64,000 nucleotides of DNA from UBA10646 sp003456175 (GTDB lineage Bacteria; Bacteroidota; Bacteroidia; Chitinophagales; Chitinophagaceae), in contig DALYLQ010000001.1 of assembly GCA_031976225.1 (NCBI GenBank), positions 1 through 64,000 on the forward strand. Reading direction: 5' to 3'. Numbering within the stretch: position 1 is the stretch's first letter; each line of letters opens with the position of its first letter. Below are positions 8,086-16,805 of this stretch, in pieces. The position numbers and the translations under genes were made by a program. Below the pieces are notes generated by a model that was given only the letters and a program-made list of their open reading frames with translations, did no database searches and was not told the DNA's origin.

Positions 8086-9768
8086 ATGAATATTGTACTG
8101 GCACAACAGAATTATCATATTGGCAACTTCGATTACAATACGGCTAAAATGTTGACTGCAATTGATGCAGCAAAAGCACAACAAGCCGATTTAATTGTGT
8201 TTAGTGAATTATCTGTTTGCGGATATCCGCCGAGAGATTTTTTAGAGTTTAGCGATTTTATTGACCAATGCTACGCTCAGCTCGAAAAGCTAGCAGCGGC
8301 AGCAAATGGTATTGGCGTATTGGTGGGTGGGCCTTCACGCAACCCCGATGCTTTAGGTAAAGATTTATTTAACGCTGCTTTTTTACTGTATAACGGTAAG
8401 GTGCAAGCCGAAGTACATAAAACCCTACTTCCCACCTACGATGTGTTTGATGAATATCGGTATTTTGAACCAGCATACCATTGGAATGTGGTTGATTTTA
8501 AAGGACATAAGTTGGCCATTACCATTTGTGAAGATATCTGGAACCTAGGCGATAATCCATTGTACAGAATTTGTCCGATGGATCGATTAATGGAGCACAA
8601 GCCCGATATCATGATTAACCTTAGTGCAAGTCCGTTCGATTATACCCACGATACCGATCGTAAAGCCATCATCAAGGCCAATGTTATGAAATACCAACTA
8701 CCTATGGTATATGTGAATGCAGTAGGTAGCCAAACAGAAATTGTGTTCGATGGCGGTAGTGTAGCTTTCGATAAAAATGGTAATGTTTGTGCCGCTTTGC
8801 CACAATTTATGGAGGCTACAGCAATGGTAACCATACTGCCCGATGGTACCATACAGCAGCCTGTTATAGAACCTGCTGCAATGGTGCCGCACCAACAGCT
8901 TGAACCTACAACTTTACAACCTGAGCTTAATATTGCTCAAGTACATCAAGCACTTATTAGTGGTATTAGAGACTATTTTGGCAAAATGGGATTTACCAAG
9001 GCTATTCTTGGGAGTAGCGGTGGTATAGATTCGGCAGTGGTGTTGGCATTGGCTTGCGAAGCTTTAGGAAGCGATAATGTAAAAGCTGTTTTGATGCCAT
9101 CGCCTTACAGCAGCGAACACTCCGTTACCGATGCTGTACAACTCAGTAAAAACCTAAACAATCCTTACGATATTGTACGTATTGATACTATTTATGAAAG
9201 CTTCTTGCAACAGTTACAACCCATTTTTGGCAATTTGCCCTTTGGTTTGGCAGAAGAAAATACCCAAAGTAGAACCCGTGGTAATTTATTAATGGCTATT
9301 AGTAATAAGCTAGGCTACATTTTGCTGAACACTAGTAATAAAAGCGAGCTGTCTACCGGTTATGGTACCTTGTATGGCGATATGGCTGGAGGCTTGAGTG
9401 TACTTGGCGATTTGTATAAAATGCAGGTATACGCATTAGCTAAGTACATCAATAGAAACGGCGAAATTATACCCGAACATATCTTAACCAAAGCGCCCAG
9501 TGCTGAGCTACGCCCTAACCAAAAAGATAGTGATAGCCTGCCCGATTATGCAGTACTTGATGCCATTTTGTACCAGTACATAGAACTGCGTAAGGGGCCA
9601 GTAGCTATTAAAGCACAAGGTTTTGATGCAGCTTTGGTAGATAAAACACTTCGCTTGGTGAATATGAATGAGTACAAGCGTAATCAATTTTGCCCCATCA
9701 TAAGGGTAAGTCCGAAAGCTTTTGGAGTTGGTCGTCGAATGCCTATTGTTGGTAAGTATTTGAGTTAA
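8086..9768 (+). CDS. nadE: Glutamine-dependent NAD+ synthetase
   Basis: A 560-residue, two-domain NAD+ synthetase. Residues about 1-255 form a nitrilase-fold glutaminase with the catalytic triad visible: Glu in FSELSVCGYPP, Lys in HKTLLPTYDVFDEYR and Cys in ITICEDIW. Residues about 290-560 form the ATP-pyrophosphatase synthetase domain with the SGGIDS P-loop. It amidates deamido-NAD+ using glutamine-derived ammonia, the last step of NAD biosynthesis. The length is normal for the glutamine-dependent form. The start is supported by the promoter element at 8074. A short inverted pair of the repeat word follows the stop. Confidence 0.95.
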   Translation: MNIVLAQQNYHIGNFDYNTAKMLTAIDAAKAQQADLIVFSELSVCGYPPRDFLEFSDFIDQCYAQLEKLAAAANGIGVLVGGPSRNPDALGKDLFNAAFLLYNGKVQAEVHKTLLPTYDVFDEYRYFEPAYHWNVVDFKGHKLAITICEDIWNLGDNPLYRICPMDRLMEHKPDIMINLSASPFDYTHDTDRKAIIKANVMKYQLPMVYVNAVGSQTEIVFDGGSVAFDKNGNVCAALPQFMEATAMVTILPDGTIQQPVIEPAAMVPHQQLEPTTLQPELNIAQVHQALISGIRDYFGKMGFTKAILGSSGGIDSAVVLALACEALGSDNVKAVLMPSPYSSEHSVTDAVQLSKNLNNPYDIVRIDTIYESFLQQLQPIFGNLPFGLAEENTQSRTRGNLLMAISNKLGYILLNTSNKSELSTGYGTLYGDMAGGLSVLGDLYKMQVYALAKYINRNGEIIPEHILTKAPSAELRPNQKDSDSLPDYAVLDAILYQYIELRKGPVAIKAQGFDAALVDKTLRLVNMNEYKRNQFCPIIRVSPKAFGVGRRMPIVGKYLS

Positions 9769-9770
9769 TT

Positions 9771-9799
9771 ACTTACGTAAATGAGCATTTGCAGTAAGG
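9771..9799. repeat. Inverted pair: short-form and degenerate 14-bp word
   Basis: ACTTACGTAAATG (9771-9783) is followed after two bases by CATTTGCAGTAAGG (9786-9799). The arms are complementary apart from a few positions. It lies directly after nadE, about 70 bases before the next gene. Confidence 0.55.
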
Positions 9800-9868
9800 C
9801 CACTTATCCTGAAAAAAAGTACACCAAATTTTTACCTCGTATATTGCACCCCCAAAAAAGAAAATAGT

Positions 9869-10360
9869 ATGGAATACGGAAAAATTATTTCTGTGACCGG
9901 ATTGTATGAGTTAGTAGGTAGTAAAACCGACGGTGCTATTGTTCGTGGTTTAGACGATGGCACAACGCGTTTTGTAAGCAGCAGAATGCACAATTTTAGT
10001 CATCTCGAGAGTATTGAAGTATATACTGAAGGCGATAATGCGAACCTCGTAGAAATTTTTAGAGCAATGGATGCAAGCAGCGAAGCACTGCCTGCCGATA
10101 ACGATCCGAATGCTGTAAAAGCTTATTTCCAAAAGGTATATCCAACAATGGATTTTGAACGTGTGTATAACAGCGATCGTAAAAAAATGGTGCGTTGGTT
10201 TCAAATACTTAAGAAAAACAACGTAACACTTGCCTTAACTAGCGAAGTGGCGCAAGCTGCCGAAGCTGTGGCCGAAGAAGTTGCTGCTGCTGAAGTAACA
10301 ACTGAAGATGCTCCAAAGAAAAAAGCTACACGTAAGAAAAAAGAAACAGCTGCCGAATAG
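9869..10360 (+). CDS. DUF5606 domain protein
   Basis: A 163-residue cytoplasmic protein matching the Bacteroidota family DUF5606. It has the conserved N-terminal block KIISVTGLYELVGS, then TRFVSSRMHNFSHLESIEVYT. The central part is a helical region with DxxxVKAYFQKVYPTMDFERVY. The tail (about 35 residues) is Ala/Glu-rich then Lys-rich (APKKKATRKKK), possibly nucleic-acid binding. No enzymatic motif is seen and the function is unknown. It is followed by a good intrinsic terminator, so it is probably a single-gene unit. Confidence 0.85.
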   Translation: MEYGKIISVTGLYELVGSKTDGAIVRGLDDGTTRFVSSRMHNFSHLESIEVYTEGDNANLVEIFRAMDASSEALPADNDPNAVKAYFQKVYPTMDFERVYNSDRKKMVRWFQILKKNNVTLALTSEVAQAAEAVAEEVAAAEVTTEDAPKKKATRKKKETAAE

Positions 10361-10386
10361 CAGCTTAATTGATATCAAGTTCTTTG

Positions 10387-10427
10387 AAAGAGGCTGCTGA
10401 AGGTAACCATCAGGCAGCCTCTTTTAT
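10387..10427 (+). terminator. Intrinsic terminator after the DUF5606 gene
   Basis: The arms AAAGAGGCTGC (10387-10397) and GCAGCCTCTTT (10414-10424) are fully complementary, with an inner CTGA/TCAG helix and a T-rich tail. It lies 26 bases after the stop. Confidence 0.85.
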
Positions 10428-10444
10428 TTAAAAATATTGTTTAT

Positions 10445-12166
10445 ATGTTAAGTGCCGATATTCAAAAACTGCCGCGTCATTTTTTACCGCAAGGTTTTCA
10501 GTTAACTACTTGGGCCGACATAGCACCTTATTTTGAGGCGCTAGAAAACCGTGCATTAAATACCACCGCCGATTTAGAACAGTGGTTGAAAGATCTAAGC
10601 GAACTAGAAGCTGCCATTAGCGAAGATGCTTGTTGGCGACAAATAAAAATGACTTGCGATACTACCGATGCTGCGTTAGAAGCATCGTTCAACTATTTCT
10701 GTACAGAAATACAACCACATGTACAGCCGTATGCCGATAGGTTAAATAAAAAGCTGATGGCAACGCCACTGCTAGCCGATTTGCCACAAGAACAGTATTA
10801 TACTTATTTGCGGAGCGTTAAAAAGAGTATCGATTTGTTTCGTGAAGCCAATATTCCTTTGCAAAGCGAGCTAAGCGTATTACAACAACAATTTGGTGCC
10901 ATTGCTGGTAAAATGACGGTTGAGGTGAATGGTCAAGAATACACCTTACAGCAAGCGGCAAAATTTTTAGAAAGCCACGATAGAAACTTACGTGAACAAG
11001 TGTATCATAAAATTTGGGAGCGTAGGTTGGCCGATAAGGAGGCACTCAATAACTTGTACACTACTTTGGTACAAAAGCGACAGCAGGTTGCTGCCAATGC
11101 AGGTTTCGATAATTATCGTGATTACAAATTTGTTGAGCTAGGCAGGTTCGATTATACTAAAGAAGACTGCTTTCAGTTTCACGAAGCAGTACGCCAACAT
11201 GTGCTTCCGTTAGTGAATAACATTTACGAACGCAAAGCAAAAGCATTAGGGTTAAGTAAGTTAAAACCTTGGGATACCGAAGCTTACCCAGAAGGTATGC
11301 AGCCATTAAAACCTTTCAATGGTGGTACCGAATTATTAGAAAAAACCATTGCTTGCTTTGAGCAACTACATCCATTTTTTGCTGATTGCTTGCGTAAAAT
11401 GAATAGCCTCGGCCACCTCGATTTAGAGAGCCGTAAGGGTAAGGCACCAGGCGGGTATAATTGTCCATTAGCTGAGAGTGGTGCACCGTTTATTTTCATG
11501 AATGCCGCAGGTACTATGGACGATGTAACCACTATGGTACACGAAGGTGGGCATGCTGTGCATAGTTTTTTGGCACNNNNNNNNNNATCGTTGAGTGCCT
11601 TCAAAGAATATCCGATGGAGATAGCCGAAGTAGCCAGCATGGCTATGGAGCTGTTTAGTATGGATCATTGGCAAGCATTTTTTGGCAACGATACCGAAAA
11701 GTTGAAGCAAGCTAAAGAACATCAGCTAGAGCGTGTAATTACCATATTCCCATGGATTGCAACGATTGATGCGTTTCAACATTGGGTGTACGAACATCCG
11801 AATCATACAGAGGAAGAAAGAGCTGCAGCGTGGACCAACATTCTAGCTACTTTTAAGATTGATGCCATTGACACATCTGATGTAGCAACATATCGCCAAT
11901 ACAGCTGGCAGCGCCAGCTCCATTTATTTGAAGTACCGTTTTATTATATCGAATATGGTATAGCACAATTAGGAGCAATTGGTTTGTGGATGCAGTACAA
12001 ACAAAACCCACAACAAGCATTGCAGAACTACATAAATGCATTGCAATTAGGCGGTACAAAAACACTTCCTGCATTGTACGAAGCAGCAGGTTTAAAGTTC
12101 GATTTTAGTCCTGAACATATTAAAACCCTCATGCAGTTTGTGAAAGCAGAAATGGATGCATTGTAA
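10445..12166 (+). CDS. M3 family oligoendopeptidase (PepF-like)
   Basis: A zinc metallopeptidase of family M3 (oligoendopeptidase F type), 573 residues as assembled. The catalytic HExxH motif is HEGGH within TMVHEGGHAVHSFLA, and a downstream Glu helix (EIAEVASMAMELFS) supplies the third ligand. It cleaves medium-length peptides in the cytoplasm; no signal peptide is present. Ten Ns (11577-11586) sit just after the active site. They read in frame as four unknown residues, but relatives as I remember them have one residue fewer here, so the gap length may be wrong. The word variant at 10483 encodes LPQG. Confidence 0.9.
   Translation: MLSADIQKLPRHFLPQGFQLTTWADIAPYFEALENRALNTTADLEQWLKDLSELEAAISEDACWRQIKMTCDTTDAALEASFNYFCTEIQPHVQPYADRLNKKLMATPLLADLPQEQYYTYLRSVKKSIDLFREANIPLQSELSVLQQQFGAIAGKMTVEVNGQEYTLQQAAKFLESHDRNLREQVYHKIWERRLADKEALNNLYTTLVQKRQQVAANAGFDNYRDYKFVELGRFDYTKEDCFQFHEAVRQHVLPLVNNIYERKAKALGLSKLKPWDTEAYPEGMQPLKPFNGGTELLEKTIACFEQLHPFFADCLRKMNSLGHLDLESRKGKAPGGYNCPLAESGAPFIFMNAAGTMDDVTTMVHEGGHAVHSFLAXXXXSLSAFKEYPMEIAEVASMAMELFSMDHWQAFFGNDTEKLKQAKEHQLERVITIFPWIATIDAFQHWVYEHPNHTEEERAAAWTNILATFKIDAIDTSDVATYRQYSWQRQLHLFEVPFYYIEYGIAQLGAIGLWMQYKQNPQQALQNYINALQLGGTKTLPALYEAAGLKFDFSPEHIKTLMQFVKAEMDAL
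11577..11586. other. Assembly gap (10 Ns)
   Basis: Ten undetermined bases inside the M3 peptidase gene, 3' of the HEGGH codons. The frame is open on both sides. Confidence 0.98.
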
Positions 12167-12169
12167 CAA

Positions 12170-12265
12170 CATTTACCGTAAGGTGTAATTTTTTAACCCA
12201 CAGCTTGCTGTGGGTTTTTTATTAACGCATGTATTTAAAATAGTATATATACCTTACGGTAAATG
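12170..12265. repeat. Two exact 14-bp words flanking a terminator
   Basis: CATTTACCGTAAGG (12170-12183) begins 4 bases after the M3 peptidase stop. CCTTACGGTAAATG (12252-12265) lies on the far side of the terminator. Here the orientation of the pair is the reverse of the other inverted pairs. Confidence 0.8.
12195..12220 (+). terminator. Intrinsic terminator of the M3 peptidase gene
   Basis: AACCCACAGC-TTG-CTGTGGGTT followed by T6 lies 29 bases after the stop codon. Confidence 0.88.
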
Positions 12266-12620
12266 AAGGAGCATTTTTCTAAAAACTAACGACTATAAGT
12301 ATTTGAAAGAAAATGTTACGAAAGTTTAACGCCTCAAAATGCGTAGATAATTATAATTTTACGCCAGAAAATTTTAGTAACCTCTTTTATACTGAACTGG
12401 AGTTGAAACATTTTAGCACCCATAACTACTACTTGGGCGGCCTTACAACAATGGCTGCAACCAACAATTTATTGGGTAACCTTAGTTTTTTGTATTTACT
12501 CCGACGACCTAGAATCTGATGTATCCTTCCAGGCAAAGGGAGCGTCAGAACTACTTCATCAATGCCCTTACAGCATGAGCAAGTTTGCTATCGAGCCAGA
12601 TAGCGTTCTTTTCATTAATA
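12266..12620 (+). other. Long upstream region of the arginine operon
   Basis: About 350 bases hold no convincing gene. A 68-codon frame (12313-12519) is rich in Asn, Phe and Leu and matches nothing I know. It could be a leader peptide, a decayed gene or chance. No ArgR box could be identified by eye. The position makes it the probable control region of the arginine genes. Confidence 0.35.
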
Positions 12621-12628
12621 AATATTTG
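12621..12628 (+). promoter_or_regulatory. Probable -7 element before the GNAT gene (AATATTTG)
   Basis: AATATTTG has 7 of 8 bases of TAnnTTTG and ends 5 bases before the GTG start at 12634, the same spacing as for other genes here. It may drive the whole arginine operon. Confidence 0.4.
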
Positions 12629-12633
12629 CAGCC

Positions 12634-13341
12634 GTGCAGCAGCAAAACACTGTGATAGACGTACGTGTAGCCACGCATATTGATACGCACTACGCTAAAC
12701 GTATTACCGACGAAATGGAGGCGAGCGCCAAAGCTCGTGGAACAGGTATTGCCAAACGAAGCCCTGAATATGTAGCCCAAAAAATGCTAGAAGGTAAGGG
12801 TGTAATTGCTACTACCAATACTGGCCAGTGGGTGGGTTTTTGTTATATCGAAGAATGGAGCCATGGTAAGTTTGTGGCTAATAGTGGCTTAATTGTAAGT
12901 CCAGAATTTCGAAAGAGTGGTGTAGCCAAACAAATCAAACGAAAGATTTTTGATTTGAGCAGGCAGAAGTATCCTGAATCGAAAATATTTGGATTAACCA
13001 CCGGATTGGCGGTTATGAAAATTAATTCTGAGCTTGGCTACGAGCCTGTTACTTACAGCGAACTTACCGATGATGAAAATTTTTGGGCTGGTTGCCGCAG
13101 TTGCGTTAACTACGATATTTTAATGAGTAAGGATCGCAAAAACTGTATGTGTACAGCTATGTTGTACGATCCGAAAGATCACTATGAGCCCGAAGAAACC
13201 AAGGCCTATTTCGAGAAAAAAAGCAAAGTGTACGAGCGTTGGATGCGTTTGAAACAAAGCAAACTATTACGTGGCTTTTTTAAGAAAAAGGCTTTAGGTG
13301 CTGGTGCTCCTTCGCAAGCTCGCTTTTTTAGAAGGTGGTAG
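12634..13341 (+). CDS. GNAT N-acyltransferase, probable first enzyme of arginine synthesis
   Basis: A 235-residue GNAT-fold acyltransferase. The acyl-CoA binding motif is SPEFRKSGVAKQIKRKIFDLS (split: SPEFRKSGVA, then a basic helix). A Cys-rich segment (GCRSCVNYD, KNCMC) follows. Bacteroidota arginine operons commonly begin with such a protein in place of a classical ArgA, so it probably acylates glutamate at the amino group using acetyl- or succinyl-CoA. The start is a GTG at 12634, supported by the adjacent promoter element. The tail is Lys/Arg-rich. It lies 58 bases upstream of argG. Confidence 0.8.
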   Translation: MQQQNTVIDVRVATHIDTHYAKRITDEMEASAKARGTGIAKRSPEYVAQKMLEGKGVIATTNTGQWVGFCYIEEWSHGKFVANSGLIVSPEFRKSGVAKQIKRKIFDLSRQKYPESKIFGLTTGLAVMKINSELGYEPVTYSELTDDENFWAGCRSCVNYDILMSKDRKNCMCTAMLYDPKDHYEPEETKAYFEKKSKVYERWMRLKQSKLLRGFFKKKALGAGAPSQARFFRRW

Positions 13342-13367
13342 TGGGGTGTACTACTAATTGCGGCAAT

Positions 13368-13380
13368 CATTTACGTAAGT
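13368..13380. repeat. Short-form repeat CATTTACGTAAGT before argG
   Basis: This 13-bp form with the perfect palindrome TTACGTAA lies 19 bases before the argG ATG. Confidence 0.6.
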
Positions 13381-13399
13381 GAATTATAAAAAAATCAAC

Positions 13400-14635
13400 A
13401 TGTTAGAGCATACAACGCGTCCGGGTGAGGGCAAGAAACTTGTTTTAGGATTTAGTGGTGGCTTAGACACTACCTTTTGTGCCAAGTACTTAAGTGAAAT
13501 GATGGGCTTTGAAGTGCATAGTATTTTGGTGAATACAGGAGGCTTTTCAACGGAAGAACTTGATGCTATAGAAGCACATGCATATCGTTTAGGTGTTGCA
13601 TCGCATACTACTGTTGATGCTATTCATAGTTATTACGATAGCATTATTAAATATCTTGTATTTGGTAATGTACTAAAAAACAATACTTATCCATTAAGTG
13701 TAAGTGCCGAACGTTTGGTGCAAGCATTGCATATTGCAGATCATGTAAAGCAGTTGGGTGCGGGTTATGTAGCACATGGTAGTACTGGTGCCGGTAACGA
13801 TCAGGTGCGTTTTGATATGGTATTTCATATTCAACTTCCGGGTATTCAAATTATTACACCAATTAGAGATTTGCAGTTAAGTCGTGAAGATGAAATTACC
13901 TTTTTGAAAGAAAAGGGTGTGCAAATGAATTTTGAAAAATCGGCTTACAGTATTAATAAAGGTTTGTGGGGTACTAGTGTTGGCGGCCGCGAAACTTTGA
14001 ATAGCAAAGGTTGGTTGCCAGAACACGCATGGCCCACACAGGTTACAAAACACACGCCAGAAACAGTTACGCTTGGTTTTGAGAAAGGAGAGTTTGTAAC
14101 GTTAAATGGTGCTTCTTTCAAGCATCCGTCTGAAGCCATACAAGCGTTGCATGCCATTGCTGCACCATTTGGTATTGGTAGAGATATTCATATCGGTGAT
14201 ACGATTATTGGCATTAAAGGCCGCGTAGGCTTTGAAGCAGCTGCACCAATGGTAATTATTAAAGCCCATCATGCATTAGAAAAACATGTGTTGGGTAAGT
14301 GGCAGTTACAGTGGAAAGATACTTTAGCACAATTCTACGGTAATTGGCTACACGAAGGACAAATACTAGATCCGGTAATGCGAGACATAGAACATTTTTT
14401 AGCAAGTACACAACGCCATGTTACAGGTACCGTTGAGGTAATGTTGCATCCGCATCATTTCAATGTTATCGGTATTGAAAGTAGCTACGATTTAATGAGT
14501 AAGCAATTTGGTACGTACGGCGAAATGAACAGTGGTTATACTGGCGATGACGTAAGAGGCTTTAGTAAAATTTTTGGTAATGCAACTGCCATTTACCATA
14601 AGGTTACCGCATTTAATTCACAAGAAAACCCATAA
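13400..14635 (+). CDS. argG: Argininosuccinate synthase
   Basis: A 411-residue argininosuccinate synthase, which joins citrulline and aspartate with ATP. The N-terminal ATP-pyrophosphatase loop is GFSGGLDTTF. Substrate loops include HGSTGAGNDQVRF and SAYSINKGLWGTS. The ATG at 13400 (MLEHTTRPGEG) is preferred to a GTG at 13379, which lies within the repeat word. In the succinyl or acetyl pathway inferred for this operon it acts after deacylation of acyl-citrulline by ArgE. The gene is followed by argC after 3 bases. A word variant at 14590 is read as IYHK. Confidence 0.96.
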   Translation: MLEHTTRPGEGKKLVLGFSGGLDTTFCAKYLSEMMGFEVHSILVNTGGFSTEELDAIEAHAYRLGVASHTTVDAIHSYYDSIIKYLVFGNVLKNNTYPLSVSAERLVQALHIADHVKQLGAGYVAHGSTGAGNDQVRFDMVFHIQLPGIQIITPIRDLQLSREDEITFLKEKGVQMNFEKSAYSINKGLWGTSVGGRETLNSKGWLPEHAWPTQVTKHTPETVTLGFEKGEFVTLNGASFKHPSEAIQALHAIAAPFGIGRDIHIGDTIIGIKGRVGFEAAAPMVIIKAHHALEKHVLGKWQLQWKDTLAQFYGNWLHEGQILDPVMRDIEHFLASTQRHVTGTVEVMLHPHHFNVIGIESSYDLMSKQFGTYGEMNSGYTGDDVRGFSKIFGNATAIYHKVTAFNSQENP

Positions 14636-14638
14636 GTG

Positions 14639-15634
14639 ATGACAGGTTATACGGCAAGAGTTGGTATTGTTGGCGGCGCCGGATATACTGGCGGCGAGTT
14701 GCTACGCATACTGCTGCAACACCCGCAAGTGCATATTACTTTTATTCATAGCAAGAGTAATGGCGGCAAAAAAGTATATCAGGTACATGAAGATTTATGG
14801 GGCGAAACTGAATTAACATTTACCGACGATAACACCATTCTACAAAGTCATTACGATATACTTTTTTTATGCGTAGGGCATGGCGAAGCAAAACGATTTT
14901 TAGAAGAACATAACATACATCCGCAAGTACGTATTATTGATTTGTCGCAAGATTTTCGCTTGCCTTCACATAGGCAATATAACGATCGAAACTTTGTGTA
15001 TGGCTTGCCAGAGCAATATCGCAACGAAATACAACATGCTAAAAATATTGCTAATCCTGGTTGTTTTGCTACAGCTATTCAGTTGGCATTATTACCATTG
15101 GCATTTGAACAGTTGTTAGATAAAGAAGTATATGTAACAGGTATTACGGGTAGTACCGGAGCAGGTCAATCATTAAGTGCTACGAGTCATTTTAGTTGGA
15201 GAGTCAATAATATTCAAGCCTACAAAACCTTACAGCATCAACATTTGAAAGAAATTGGTGCAACTTTACAAAGTGTACAGCAACAAGTAGTGCCTTTGCA
15301 TTTTGTACCTTGGCGAGGCGATTTTGCCAGAGGTATTTTTGTGAGTGCTACCCTTACGGTAAATGAAGATATCGCAGCCGTACAAGCATTGTATGAAGAT
15401 TTTTATCGTGATCATCCATTTACACACGTAACTACTCAACCCCTTGCTTTAAAGCAAGTAATTAATACCAACAAGTGCTTGTTGCAATTAGAACAACACG
15501 AAGGAAAGTTAGTAGTACACAGTGCTATCGATAATTTATTGAAAGGTGCTAGCGGACAAGCTGTTCAAAACATGAATCTCATGTTAGGCTTTCCAGAAAA
15601 CATGGGATTACATTTAAAACCAGTAGCATTTTAA
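14639..15634 (+). CDS. argC: N-acyl-gamma-glutamyl-phosphate reductase
   Basis: A 331-residue NADPH-dependent reductase of acylglutamyl phosphate. The Rossmann loop VGIVGGAGYTGGELLR is at the N-terminus and the catalytic Cys is in NPGCFATA (about residue 142). A GTG directly before the ATG at 14639 is also possible, since the two are adjacent codons after the argG stop. An exact 14-bp word (15352-15365) is read as LTVN. The following argD starts 6 bases after the stop. Confidence 0.95.
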   Translation: MTGYTARVGIVGGAGYTGGELLRILLQHPQVHITFIHSKSNGGKKVYQVHEDLWGETELTFTDDNTILQSHYDILFLCVGHGEAKRFLEEHNIHPQVRIIDLSQDFRLPSHRQYNDRNFVYGLPEQYRNEIQHAKNIANPGCFATAIQLALLPLAFEQLLDKEVYVTGITGSTGAGQSLSATSHFSWRVNNIQAYKTLQHQHLKEIGATLQSVQQQVVPLHFVPWRGDFARGIFVSATLTVNEDIAAVQALYEDFYRDHPFTHVTTQPLALKQVINTNKCLLQLEQHEGKLVVHSAIDNLLKGASGQAVQNMNLMLGFPENMGLHLKPVAF

Positions 15635-15640
15635 ACCATT

Positions 15641-16777
15641 ATGAGCATGCATTTACTCGATGTATATCCACTCAATCAAGTAACCATTACCAAAGCAAGT
15701 GGTAGCTATGTTTGGAACAATGAAGGCCAAGCTTATTTAGACATGTATGGTGGCCATGCAGTAATTAGTATTGGTCATTCACACCCACATTGGGTACTGC
15801 GTATTCAAACACAACTACAACAAATTGCCTTTTATTCGAACTCGGTAATACTGCCTATACAAGAGCAACTTGCCGAAAAGCTAGCCACTGTTTCAGGCAA
15901 AAACGATTATAAATTATTTTTAATTAATAGTGGTGCCGAAGCTAATGAAAATGCTATGAAATTAGCATCGTTCTATAACGGTCGAAAAAAAATAGTAGCA
16001 TTTACAAAAAGCTTTCATGGTCGTACTTCTTTAGCAGTAGCAGCAACCGATAACCCTGCCATTGTTGCACCTGTGAATGCTACGGATAATATTACCTTTT
16101 TACCTTTTAATGATATTGCAGCTTTAGAAGCATACTTCGCGGCAGAGGGTAATAATATAGCAGCTGTAATTGTAGAAGGTATACAAGGCGTGGGTGGCAT
16201 CATAGAAGCAACGGTACCTTTTTTAACAGCAATACGCCAATTATGTACCCAATACAATGCAGTGTACATCGCCGATAGCGTACAATGCGGTTATGGTAGA
16301 ACAGGCCAGTTTTTTGCACACGATATCGCAGGTGTTAATGCCGATATATACACCATGGCAAAAGGTATGGGTAACGGCTTCCCTATTGGTGGCATACTAG
16401 TAGCACCGCACTTACCACAGAAGCATGGTATGCTAGGTACTACTTTCGGCGGTAATCCCTTAGCATGTGCTGCGGCACTTGCTGTGTTAGAAGTAATAGA
16501 AAGCGAACAGTTAATGAGCAATGCTGCACAGCAAGGCAATACCATTTTAACTGCCTTGCGGCAAATGCCTGAACTACACAGTATTCGTGGTAGGGGTTTA
16601 ATGATTGGCTTTGAAATGCAACCACCTCATGAGCAACTCAAGAAAAAATTATTAGTAGAACAGCATGTATTCACTGGCGAAGCCAAGCCCAATGTAATTC
16701 GGTTATTACCATCGTTAGCAATTGATGATGCAACAGTACAAACATTTTTAGAACGCTTACAAACAGCCTTACGGTAA
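15641..16777 (+). CDS. argD: N-acylornithine aminotransferase
   Basis: A class III PLP aminotransferase (378 residues) that makes N-acylornithine from the semialdehyde. Visible motifs are GAEANENAMK (phosphate-binding turn), ADSVQCGYGRTG, and the Schiff-base Lys in YTMAKGMGNGFPIGG. A second ATG lies two codons in. The gene ends in an unusual way: its last codons TTA CGG TAA, including the stop, are part of the dispersed word CCTTACGGTAAAT at 16767-16779. Confidence 0.94.
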   Translation: MSMHLLDVYPLNQVTITKASGSYVWNNEGQAYLDMYGGHAVISIGHSHPHWVLRIQTQLQQIAFYSNSVILPIQEQLAEKLATVSGKNDYKLFLINSGAEANENAMKLASFYNGRKKIVAFTKSFHGRTSLAVAATDNPAIVAPVNATDNITFLPFNDIAALEAYFAAEGNNIAAVIVEGIQGVGGIIEATVPFLTAIRQLCTQYNAVYIADSVQCGYGRTGQFFAHDIAGVNADIYTMAKGMGNGFPIGGILVAPHLPQKHGMLGTTFGGNPLACAAALAVLEVIESEQLMSNAAQQGNTILTALRQMPELHSIRGRGLMIGFEMQPPHEQLKKKLLVEQHVFTGEAKPNVIRLLPSLAIDDATVQTFLERLQTALR

Positions 16778-16792
16778 ATCATTTACGTAAGT
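16767..16792. repeat. Abutting inverted words spanning the argD stop
   Basis: CCTTACGGTAAAT (16767-16779) is followed directly by CATTTACGTAAGT (16780-16792). The first supplies the TAA stop of argD. The second lies 13 bases before the argF' ATG. Confidence 0.7.
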
Positions 16793-16805
16793 ACAACAAA
16801 TACGC

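Noticed and set aside
8390..8402. TATAACGGTAAGG resembling the dispersed word
   Set aside because: Too many mismatches to the core TTACSGTAA; probably chance.
12313..12519. 68-codon frame upstream of the arginine operon
   Set aside because: No recognisable family, promoter or signal; kept only as a note in the spacer description.
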